Under the pieces are notes generated by a model, which ran no database searches, was not told where the DNA came from, and was given only the letters and a program-made list of their open reading frames with translations. Made by a program: the position numbers and the translations under genes. This document shows, one piece after another, positions 1 to 7,274 of a DNA stretch of 64,000 bases; position 1 is the stretch's first letter; every line of letters starts with the position of its first letter. Source of the DNA: an uncultured Sphingomonadaceae bacterium (GTDB lineage: Bacteria; Pseudomonadota; Alphaproteobacteria; Sphingomonadales; Sphingomonadaceae); the NCBI GenBank assembly GCA_913060895.1, contig CAJXSN010000008.1:1-64000 (forward strand), read 5' to 3'.

Positions 1-36
1 CCGTCTCGTGGGCTCGGAGATGTGTATAAGAGACAG
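1..36. other. Nextera transposase adapter (non-genomic contig end)
   Basis: Positions 3-36 match the 34-base Illumina Nextera read-2 transposase adapter. They include the 19-bp Tn5 mosaic end AGATGTGTATAAGAGACAG at 18-36. This is library-construction sequence left on the contig end, so genomic DNA starts at about 37. A GTG at 22 inside the adapter extends the first reading frame artificially. Confidence 0.96.
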
Positions 37-75
37 CCCCAAAACACATCAGGCGACTCCTTTGGAAAAGGGCGA

Positions 76-1731
76 ATGTACGCTGAGAGCATAAATGGTG
101 ATGCCGGACATAATTCGGCAGACAACCCGGAAGACGGGGATCGCTCGGGCCTGTGGCGCGCGGCCATGCTTTCGCGCACGCAGATCACGCCGCTCGAAGG
201 GCCGTACCGTATCCGCCGGGCGGGCACCGTTGGTGCCAGAATGGATGCATGGGCCGTGGATATGTCAGCGCGTCTCGGCCAGCTGGATCTGGCGCCGAGT
301 CTGGCCGAGAATATCGGCAGTAGCCGCTGGTGGCGCGGACTGGGCACGATGCTGGCGTTGGGCGCAGCAGCGATTTCCTTCTGGCCCGACTTTGCTCCTC
401 TTGAGGCTGCACCGGCAATGTTCGTCGACGATGCGGTGCAGGATGAATTTCGCAGTCAGTCTATCATGCCGCTCGCCCTGGGCAGCGACAGCGGCCGCCG
501 CATGGGCGCAACGCAGGCTGTGCGCAAACTGGCCGCCGCGCCGGAACGCCCGCGGGTGCAACTGGTAGCGACCCTCGCCAAAGGCGACAGTTTTCAGCGC
601 ATGTTGCAGCGCGCAGGCGTCGGCAACTCCGACGCCGCCCGCGTGGCCGAACTGGTCGGCAACGCGATTTCTACCAGCGATATCGAGCCGGGAACGCAGC
701 TCGATATCACTTTGGGCCGGCGTTCTGACGCCAGTCAGGCGCGCCCGCTGGAATCGCTTAAATTCCGGGCCCGGTTCGATCTCGCCCTCGCGATTGAGCG
801 CGGGGTATCGGGCCTTTCGCTTATTCGCAAACCGATCGCCATCGACGAGACGCCGCTGCGTATTCGCGGAACGGTGGGCAACAGCCTTTACCGCTCCGCT
901 CGCGCGGCGGGGGCTCCGCCCAGTGCGGTGCAAGCCTATCTGAAGGCATTGGGCGGTCATATGGATATCGACCGCTCTGTCCGCTCTACCGATACGTTCG
1001 ACATGATTGTATCCTATCGCCGGGCCGAGACGGGGGAGAGGCAGGCCGGGCAGCTGATCTATGCGGGCGTCGACCGAGGCGGTAAATCGACCACGCAGAT
1101 GATGCGCTGGGGCGACAAAGGCAAATTTTACGAAGCATCGGGTGTTGGTGAAACGCGCACCGGTCTGGTCAGGCCTGTCCCTGGCGCCGTCAGCTCGAAT
1201 TACGGAATGCGCCGTCACCCGATCCTGGGATATCGCCGGATGCACTCCGGCCAGGATTACCGCGCCGGTTACGGCACACCGATTCGCGCCGTCACCGACG
1301 GCCGCGTTGCCTATGCCGGGCGCAAGGGCGGCTATGGCAATTTCGTACGTCTGAATCACGCCGGCGGATTGGGTACGGGGTATGCCCATATGAGCCGGAT
1401 CGCCGTTCGCAGCGGAGCTTCTGTCCAGCGGGGACAGGTGATCGGCTATGTCGGGTCGACCGGACTGAGCACCGGACCGCATCTGCATTATGAAATGTAT
1501 CGCGGCTCACGCAAGATCGATCCGGCATCGGTGACCTATGTCACCCGCTCCGAGATTTCCGGCGACGAACTGCGCCGTTTCCGCAACCAACTTGCAGCTA
1601 TCAAAACCGTGGAGGCCGGTGCTGCACTAACCGATATCACCCCCAGCGGGCCGCAAGAGGTCGAAGTGCGGCGCGAGATCGACAAGCTGGAGGCACCGGC
1701 TGCGACGGGCACAGCGCCTATCGCAGACTGA
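76..1731 (+). CDS. Membrane-anchored M23/LytM peptidoglycan endopeptidase
   Basis: Predicted zinc peptidoglycan DD-endopeptidase of the M23 (LytM) family, 551 aa from the ATG at 76. That ATG follows a GGAAAAGGG ribosome-binding stretch; the longer GTG start at 22 lies in adapter sequence and is rejected. One hydrophobic segment near residues 89-106 would anchor the protein in the inner membrane with the rest in the periplasm. The middle (about residues 165-210) resembles the OapA/LysM-like region often found ahead of LytM domains. The catalytic domain carries H390xxxD394 (MHSGQDYR) and H469-L-H471 (GPHLHYE), the full zinc ligand set, so it should be active. hemB follows 37 bases downstream. 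Family assignment is secure; the exact bond cleaved cannot be read from sequence. Confidence 0.9.
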   Translation: MYAESINGDAGHNSADNPEDGDRSGLWRAAMLSRTQITPLEGPYRIRRAGTVGARMDAWAVDMSARLGQLDLAPSLAENIGSSRWWRGLGTMLALGAAAISFWPDFAPLEAAPAMFVDDAVQDEFRSQSIMPLALGSDSGRRMGATQAVRKLAAAPERPRVQLVATLAKGDSFQRMLQRAGVGNSDAARVAELVGNAISTSDIEPGTQLDITLGRRSDASQARPLESLKFRARFDLALAIERGVSGLSLIRKPIAIDETPLRIRGTVGNSLYRSARAAGAPPSAVQAYLKALGGHMDIDRSVRSTDTFDMIVSYRRAETGERQAGQLIYAGVDRGGKSTTQMMRWGDKGKFYEASGVGETRTGLVRPVPGAVSSNYGMRRHPILGYRRMHSGQDYRAGYGTPIRAVTDGRVAYAGRKGGYGNFVRLNHAGGLGTGYAHMSRIAVRSGASVQRGQVIGYVGSTGLSTGPHLHYEMYRGSRKIDPASVTYVTRSEISGDELRRFRNQLAAIKTVEAGAALTDITPSGPQEVEVRREIDKLEAPAATGTAPIAD

Positions 1732-1768
1732 TTGCGAATTGCCCGGCTTTCGTGCCAAAGCTGGCATC

Positions 1769-2764
1769 ATGACCGCCTCCTACCCCGCAACCCGCCTCCG
1801 CCGCACCCGCGCCACTGCGTGGAGCCGCTCCATGCACCGCGAAACGGTGCTGACCAGTGCCGACTTGATCTGGCCATTATTCGTTATCGAGGGGAAGGGC
1901 GCGGAAGAGCCCATCGGCAGCCTGCCGGGCGTGTCGCGCTGGTCGGTGGACGGGATAGTCGCCCGGGCAAAAGAAGCGGTGGAGATGGGCATTCCGTGTA
2001 TCGCTCTGTTTCCCAATACTCCCGATGGCAAACGCAGCGATGCCGGGGCAGAGGCATACAATCCTGACAATCTGATGTGCCGTACAATTCGCGCCGTCCG
2101 CGATGCGGTTGGCAATGATCTGGGCATTCTTACCGATGTCGCACTCGATCCCTATACCACGCACGGGCAGGACGGGCTGGTCGATGCATCCGGCTATGTC
2201 GTGAATGACGATACGGTCGCCGTGCTGGTCGATCAGGCGGTGGCGCAGGCAGATGCGGGAGCGGATATCGTTGCCCCGTCCGATATGATGGACGGCCGTG
2301 TCCACGCCATTCGCATGGCGCTGGAAATGAATGGCCACCCCAACGTGCAGATCATGGCTTACTCGGCCAAATTCGCATCTGCGTTTTACGGCCCGTTTCG
2401 TGACGCCGTTGGCTCCGGGGATCGGTTGAAGGGCGATAAGAAAAGCTATCAGATGGACCCGGCCAATGGCGAAGAAGCAATGCGCGAGATTGCCCTCGAC
2501 ATTGCCGAAGGCGCCGACAGCGTGATGGTCAAGCCGGGCCTCGCATATCTGGACATTATCGCGCAGGCGAAGGCACGCTTCGATGTACCTGTATTCGCCT
2601 ATCAGGTGAGCGGCGAATACGCCCTGATCGAAGCCGGCGTTGCGGCGGGGGTGGGCGAACGCGAGCCGTTGCTGATGGAAAAACTGGTCGCCTTCAAACG
2701 CGCCGGATGCACCGGTGTGCTGACCTATCACGCTCCCTTTGCCGCACGGCTTCTCAATGGCTGA
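1769..2764 (+). CDS. hemB: Delta-aminolevulinic acid dehydratase (porphobilinogen synthase)
   Basis: Condenses two 5-aminolevulinate molecules to porphobilinogen in tetrapyrrole synthesis (heme and related pigments); cytosolic. The ATG at 1769 gives 331 aa, the usual family length; an upstream in-frame TTG at 1739 would add ten residues without family support. Both active-site lysine regions are visible: AYSAKFASAFYGPFRDA and the Schiff-base segment VMVKPGLAYLD. The metal loop reads DVALDPYTTHGQDG: the cysteines of zinc-type enzymes are replaced by Ala and Asp, as in magnesium-dependent forms such as that of Pseudomonas. The stop overlaps the next gene's start by 8 bases, so it heads a tightly packed four-gene operon. 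Confidence 0.97.
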   Translation: MTASYPATRLRRTRATAWSRSMHRETVLTSADLIWPLFVIEGKGAEEPIGSLPGVSRWSVDGIVARAKEAVEMGIPCIALFPNTPDGKRSDAGAEAYNPDNLMCRTIRAVRDAVGNDLGILTDVALDPYTTHGQDGLVDASGYVVNDDTVAVLVDQAVAQADAGADIVAPSDMMDGRVHAIRMALEMNGHPNVQIMAYSAKFASAFYGPFRDAVGSGDRLKGDKKSYQMDPANGEEAMREIALDIAEGADSVMVKPGLAYLDIIAQAKARFDVPVFAYQVSGEYALIEAGVAAGVGEREPLLMEKLVAFKRAGCTGVLTYHAPFAARLLNG

Positions 2765-3344
2765 ATTTCGCCACGAGACGGAGCGCCTGATCCTGCGCGA
2801 CTGGCGTGACGAGGATTGGGAGCCGTTCTGGCGGCATCTCAACACTCCCAATGTGACGCGGTTTCTGGGCGGGTTGGCCAGCGCCGAATACCGCCAGCGA
2901 ACGCAAGACCGCCTGATGCAATACCAGCGTGATTTGGGACACACTTTCTGGGCAGTCGAACGGCACCAGGATGGCGGCCATCTGTCTGGCGAAATCCTCG
3001 GCTTCTGTGGCTTGAAGCGTTGCAACGAACCCAATGGCCCGGTCGGAGATTTCGAAGCCGGCTGGCGCCTGCGCGAAGATGCGTGGGGCAAGGGCTATGC
3101 CAAGGAAGCGGCACGCGCCTCGCTCGATCTTGCTTTCCAGCGCTTCGACGCACCACACGCGATAGCTCTGACTGTCGACGCCAATGCGCCAAGTTGGGGG
3201 CTGATGGAAGCTCTCGGCATGGAGCGCAGGCCGGAGATGGATTTCGAGGATTCAGCCTCATGGGCCAAAGGTGAAACGCTGATTGTTTACCGCCTGACGC
3301 GCGCCCAGTGGGAGGCGCAGCGCAGCGCTGGCGACGATGCCTGA
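2757..3344 (+). CDS. GNAT family N-acetyltransferase (first of tandem pair)
   Basis: Acyltransferase of the RimJ/RimL-like GNAT branch (Acetyltransf_3 style), 195 aa. It opens with ETERLILRDW and carries the acetyl-CoA-binding stretch GWRLREDAWGKGYAKEA near the middle, then a SWGLMEALGMERR alpha/beta segment. The ATG at 2757 overlaps the end of hemB, implying translational coupling. The substrate is unknown; relatives acetylate ribosomal-protein N termini or small amines. The next gene has the same motif order at the same spacing, so the two arose by tandem duplication. Confidence 0.85.
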   Translation: MAEFRHETERLILRDWRDEDWEPFWRHLNTPNVTRFLGGLASAEYRQRTQDRLMQYQRDLGHTFWAVERHQDGGHLSGEILGFCGLKRCNEPNGPVGDFEAGWRLREDAWGKGYAKEAARASLDLAFQRFDAPHAIALTVDANAPSWGLMEALGMERRPEMDFEDSASWAKGETLIVYRLTRAQWEAQRSAGDDA

Positions 3345-3894
3345 TATCATTGCCGAAACCGATCGTCTGGTCCTGCGAACTATCGACGAAAACGATGTTC
3401 ACAAGCATGACCGTCTGCTCAATTCACCTGCGATCATGGCCCATATCGGCGGTGTCATGGAACGCCACGAGATAGAGGCACGCCACGCCAAGGGCATGGC
3501 GCTCTATGCCCGGGAAGGGTTCAGCTTCCTGTTTCTGATCGAAAAGGCCACCGGAGAAATGGTGGGTTATTGCGGAATAAAGAAGGTCGATAATCCACTG
3601 GCCGGAAATCAGGGCGACCACGAAATCGGCTGGAAAGTGCGCGAGGACCGCTGGCGCATGGGCTATGCCGAGGAAGCGATGCGGGCGGTGCTGAACTGGG
3701 CATTTGGCCGGATCGGCGCACCGTATGTTGTGGCGCTGACCAGCCGTGCGAATGTGGGAAGCTGGAAGCTGATGCAAAAGCTCGGCATGGTGCGCCGGAA
3801 GGATCTGGATTTTGACGATCCGGATTATCGAGACAAGGACAATCCGACGATTCAGTATTCGCTGAGCAAAGAGCAATGGGAGAATTCGCAGTGA
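3337..3894 (+). CDS. GNAT family N-acetyltransferase (second of tandem pair)
   Basis: 185-aa GNAT acetyltransferase paralogous to the preceding gene: it starts with ETDRLVLRTIDE and has GWKVREDRWRMGYAEEA as the acetyl-CoA loop and SWKLMQKLGMVRR near the C terminus. The ATG at 3337 overlaps the previous stop by 8 bases. The substrate is unknown. Divergence from its neighbour is strong outside the cofactor-binding core, so different substrates are likely (inference). Confidence 0.85.
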   Translation: MPDIIAETDRLVLRTIDENDVHKHDRLLNSPAIMAHIGGVMERHEIEARHAKGMALYAREGFSFLFLIEKATGEMVGYCGIKKVDNPLAGNQGDHEIGWKVREDRWRMGYAEEAMRAVLNWAFGRIGAPYVVALTSRANVGSWKLMQKLGMVRRKDLDFDDPDYRDKDNPTIQYSLSKEQWENSQ

Positions 3895-4463
3895 CCACCA
3901 GACCAAGCGTGAACATCATTCCGATCCACGGAAAGTCGCCCCACATCCACGACAGCGTCTTTATCGCGCCGGGGTGCACGATTATCGGCGATGTCGAGAT
4001 CGGGGCGGACAGTTCCATCTGGTACAATTGTGTGCTGCGAGCCGATGTCAGCCGGATCGTGATCGGCCAGCGGACCAACGTGCAGGACGGCAGCGTGCTG
4101 CATTGCGACCCCGCCCGGCCGGGCGATCCCGATGGCTCGCCGCTGATTATCGGAGACGATGTGCTGATCGGGCATATGGTGATGGCTCATGGGTGCATCA
4201 TCGAGGATCGCGGATTTATGGGGCTGGGCTCTATCGCGATGAACAAGGCACGTATCGGCAGCGATGCCATGCTGGCAGCGGGAGCGATGCTGACCGAAGG
4301 AAAGGTGATGGAGCCGCGCATGCTGTGGGGTGGGCGTCCGGCAAAGCCGATGAAAGAGCTGACCGACGCAGCCATTGCCGGAATGCGGATGGGTGTGGCG
4401 CATTATAAAGAAAATGCAAAAGCACACACTGCTGCGGTTGGTGATGCGGGCTTAGAAGGCTGA
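3891..4463 (+). CDS. Gamma carbonic anhydrase family protein (left-handed beta helix)
   Basis: Hexapeptide-repeat, left-handed beta-helix protein of the gamma-carbonic anhydrase/YrdA/CaiE group, 190 aa from the GTG at 3891. That start has GGGAG eight bases upstream and a GTGA overlap with the previous stop; an ATG at 3876 is the alternative. Three candidate zinc histidines are present, in GSVLHCDP and in IGHMVMAHGC. Members hydrate CO2 or serve as metalloprotein scaffolds, and sequence alone does not show activity. It is the last gene of the hemB operon; the next gene runs convergently. Confidence 0.88.
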   Translation: MTTRPSVNIIPIHGKSPHIHDSVFIAPGCTIIGDVEIGADSSIWYNCVLRADVSRIVIGQRTNVQDGSVLHCDPARPGDPDGSPLIIGDDVLIGHMVMAHGCIIEDRGFMGLGSIAMNKARIGSDAMLAAGAMLTEGKVMEPRMLWGGRPAKPMKELTDAAIAGMRMGVAHYKENAKAHTAAVGDAGLEG

Positions 4464-4562
4464 CGCCAAGACAGCGCCAGTTGCGCGGCGCAAGTTTCGA
4501 GGTGAATGTGCTCTACCAGCACGGACAAGTCGGTTCGGCGTTGCGCTCGTAACGAAGAGATA

Positions 4563-6185
4563 TCAGTCTCGTATCAAAGATTTCAGCGCCTCGATCCGGT
4601 CCGCTTCGTGTACCGGCTTATCCCACCGCACCCGGTGAATGCGCGGAAATCGCATGGCGAGGCCTGACTTATGGCGTTTGCTTTCATGTACGCTGTCGAA
4701 GGCCACTTCAAAGACCAAGCTTTTGTCAGTTTCGCGCACCGGGCCGAAGCGGTTTACGGTTTTGCTGCGCACATGCTTATCCAGTTTCTTCAGTTCTTCA
4801 TCGGTGAAGCCGGAATACGCCTTGCCCACTGGTAGCAATTCCGCGCCTGCGTCGGGATCTCCGTTCCAGCAACCGAAGGTGTAGTCGGAGAAAAAGCTGG
4901 AGCGTTTGCCACTGCCGCGCTGGGCATACATCAGAACACAGTCGATCAGCAGAGGATCGCGCTTCCATTTGTACCACAGGCCGGTTTTGCGGCCCGCGAT
5001 ATAGGCACTGTCGCGGCGCTTCAGCATCAGTCCCTCGATCGCATCATCACGGGTGCCTTCCCGGATTTCAGCCAGCGCCTCGAAGTCGTCGGCTTTTACG
5101 ATATTGGAAATATCGAAATGGCTGGCTGGCAGGCGAGGCACGAAGGATTCCAGTTTTTTGCGCCTTTCCTCCCACGGCAATGTGCGTACATCCTCGCCTT
5201 CGATCAACAGCGCATCATACAGGCGTACGAAGGCCGGACTTTCAGACAGCATCTTCTTACTCACCGTCTTGCGCCCGAGCCGCTGTTGCAAGGCATTGAA
5301 ACTGGCAGCGCCGCCCTGCTTGCCGGGCCCGGCCTCTCCGCCCTGTACATTGCCGCGCACAAGCAGCTCTCCGTCAAGCACCGCAGGAATCGTAAGCGCG
5401 CCCAGCATTTCGGGGAATGTCGCGGAAATATCATCGCCGCTACGCGAATAAACTCGCGTTTCGCCGCCAGCGTGAACCAGCTGCACACGAATCCCGTCCC
5501 ACTTCCACTCCGCTGCATAGTCCGCCATGTCGACGGCTGTTTCTTCCAGCGGATGCGCCAGCATGAAGGGACGAAATGTCGGCAAATTGGCGATATCCGG
5601 CGGTGCCTCTCCATCCGCAGCCCAGGCAAACAGTTCTTCGTAAGGAGGGGAGAGGCCGTGCCAATACTCTTCAACGTCTTCGACCGGCACGTCGAAGCTT
5701 TGCGCAAAGGCCACTTTGCCCAGCCGGCTGGACACGCCGATCCGCATAGCTCCGGTGGCCAGTTTCAACAGTGCAAAGCGGCCGGGCGCATCCAGCCGGT
5801 CGAGAAGCGCAGGCAATTCCACAGGCGCGGTTTTGCGCGTCATTGCGCTCAGGATGGCGACCGCTTCGCTTACCGATGGCGGTGCTTCCACATCTCCGCT
5901 GGCCCCTATCTGGCCGGTTTCCCATAACAGGCTGGCCGTTTCTGCCGTATCGCCGACAAAGTCCCGGCTGAGCGACCACAGCACAGGGTCGATCCGCTCT
6001 TTCATGATGGTGCGGATGGTAGAGGATTTGACGGCAGGAAAATCCATCCCGTCGGTTAAAGCAGCCAGCGCCCACCCGCGATCCGGATCGGCGGTAGTGC
6101 GCAGATACTCAGCAATCAGTCGCAATTTCTCATTACGGCTGCGAGTGTAGATCAGTGCGTCGATAAGGGCGGCGAAGTCTTCCAC
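4563..6185 (-). CDS. ATP-dependent DNA ligase (ligase-exonuclease cassette type)
   Basis: 540-aa ATP-dependent DNA ligase, not the NAD-dependent LigA. An N-terminal DNA-binding region (to about residue 210) is followed by the nucleotidyltransferase core with the lysine motif EWKWDGIR (KxDG) near residue 228, a downstream ALTIPAVLDGELLVRG segment, then an OB fold and a basic C terminus. The GTG start at 6185 lies 2 bases after the stop of the MBL exonuclease gene, so the two form one unit. Known relatives sit in a repair cassette with an Lhr-like helicase, a metallophosphoesterase and this exonuclease. Only ligase and exonuclease are present here. Proposed role: sealing in an accessory double-strand or crosslink repair pathway. 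Confidence 0.9.
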   Translation of the reverse strand: MEDFAALIDALIYTRSRNEKLRLIAEYLRTTADPDRGWALAALTDGMDFPAVKSSTIRTIMKERIDPVLWSLSRDFVGDTAETASLLWETGQIGASGDVEAPPSVSEAVAILSAMTRKTAPVELPALLDRLDAPGRFALLKLATGAMRIGVSSRLGKVAFAQSFDVPVEDVEEYWHGLSPPYEELFAWAADGEAPPDIANLPTFRPFMLAHPLEETAVDMADYAAEWKWDGIRVQLVHAGGETRVYSRSGDDISATFPEMLGALTIPAVLDGELLVRGNVQGGEAGPGKQGGAASFNALQQRLGRKTVSKKMLSESPAFVRLYDALLIEGEDVRTLPWEERRKKLESFVPRLPASHFDISNIVKADDFEALAEIREGTRDDAIEGLMLKRRDSAYIAGRKTGLWYKWKRDPLLIDCVLMYAQRGSGKRSSFFSDYTFGCWNGDPDAGAELLPVGKAYSGFTDEELKKLDKHVRSKTVNRFGPVRETDKSLVFEVAFDSVHESKRHKSGLAMRFPRIHRVRWDKPVHEADRIEALKSLIRD

Positions 6186-6187
6186 GC

Positions 6188-7207
6188 CTACTCGTCCTCA
6201 TCCTCGCGCCCGACCAAGGCCAAAGCGCGGGCGCGGCGCTGATGCAGCTGGTTCCAGCGTAGCAGAGCTTCCTCGCGGCCGTGAGTGATCCATGTCTCCT
6301 GCGGGTTCACTTCCTCGATAGTGCGGGTCAGCTCGTTCCAGTCGGCATGGTCGGATATGACCAGCGGCAACTCCACATTGCGTTGGCGCGCGCGCTGGCG
6401 GACATGCATCCACCCACTGGCGAAGGCCGTGATGGGATCAGGCAGGCGGCGGCTCCACCGGTCGTTAAGCGCGGAAGGCGGCGCAATCACAATGTGGCCC
6501 CGCATTTCATCCTTCGGCGTATCCGACACCAGCCGCAATTCGCCCAGCTCGATGCCGTGTTCTTCATACAGGCGGCACATTTTCTCCATCGCGCCATGCA
6601 GATAGATCGGCTGAGCGTGACCCGCCCTGCGCAGTTCCGCGATTACCCGCTGCGCCTTGCCTAGGGCATAAGCACCGACCAGAACGCAGCGATCTGGATA
6701 AGCGGCGAGGCGCTCCATTAACTTTGCCATCTCACCCTCTATCGGCGGGTGGGTGAACAGCGGCAGCCCGAAGGTCGCTTCGGTGATCAGGATATCGCAA
6801 GGGGTCACTTCAAAGGGCGGGCATGTCGGATCGGCGCGGCGCTTGTAATCGCCGGTGCAGATTACGCGTTCGCCTGCGTGCTCCAGCAATATCTGCGCGC
6901 TGCCCAGAACATGGCCGGCGGGGATATAGGTTGCATCGACATTGCCCGGAAGACGTATGGTCTCCGAATATTGCACCGGAGTGGTCTCACCGCCCGAGGG
7001 GCCTTCGCCCGTCTGATAGCGCAGCTTCATTATTGCGAGCGTTTCGGGTGTGGCGACAGTTGCGCCGTGCCCACCGCGTGCATGGTCCGCATGGCCATGA
7101 GTGACCAACGCCCGATCGACCGCCTTGCCGGGATCGACCCAAGCATCGGCTGGCACCACATGGATGCCCCACGGCTCTGACCGTATCCATGAAAAGGGTG
7201 CGCTCAT
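6188..7207 (-). CDS. Ligase-associated metallo-beta-lactamase-fold DNA exonuclease
   Basis: 339-aa MBL-fold nuclease of the SNM1/Pso2-like, ligase-associated family. The metal-binding motif THGHADHARGG (HxHxDH) is near residue 35, with later metal ligands in VICTGDYKRR and ISDHADWNEL. The ATG at 7207 is preferred over an in-frame TTG at 7222. It is upstream of, and nearly touching, the DNA ligase gene, so end processing and sealing are probably coupled. It lies just downstream of the clpA terminator and must have its own promoter in the short gap or depend on readthrough. Confidence 0.9.
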   Translation of the reverse strand: MSAPFSWIRSEPWGIHVVPADAWVDPGKAVDRALVTHGHADHARGGHGATVATPETLAIMKLRYQTGEGPSGGETTPVQYSETIRLPGNVDATYIPAGHVLGSAQILLEHAGERVICTGDYKRRADPTCPPFEVTPCDILITEATFGLPLFTHPPIEGEMAKLMERLAAYPDRCVLVGAYALGKAQRVIAELRRAGHAQPIYLHGAMEKMCRLYEEHGIELGELRLVSDTPKDEMRGHIVIAPPSALNDRWSRRLPDPITAFASGWMHVRQRARQRNVELPLVISDHADWNELTRTIEEVNPQETWITHGREEALLRWNQLHQRRARALALVGREDEDE

Positions 7208-7220
7208 AGATACTTCAAGC

Positions 7221-7256
7221 AAAAGGGGCGCGAACCGTTCCCGGATCGCGCCCCTT
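7221..7256 (-). terminator. Rho-independent terminator of clpA
   Basis: Perfect 11-bp inverted repeat (AAGGGGCGCGA at 7223-7233 and its complement at 7246-7256) with a 12-base loop. On the minus strand it is followed by TTTT. It lies 19 bases past the clpA stop, as expected for its intrinsic terminator. Confidence 0.85.
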
Positions 7257-7274
7257 CCCGAATGTCAGACAGGA

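Noticed and set aside
265-1488. 407-codon minus-strand frame opposite the first M23 gene
   Set aside because: Antisense shadow; its translation shows no recognisable domain and the M23 motifs on the plus strand are complete.
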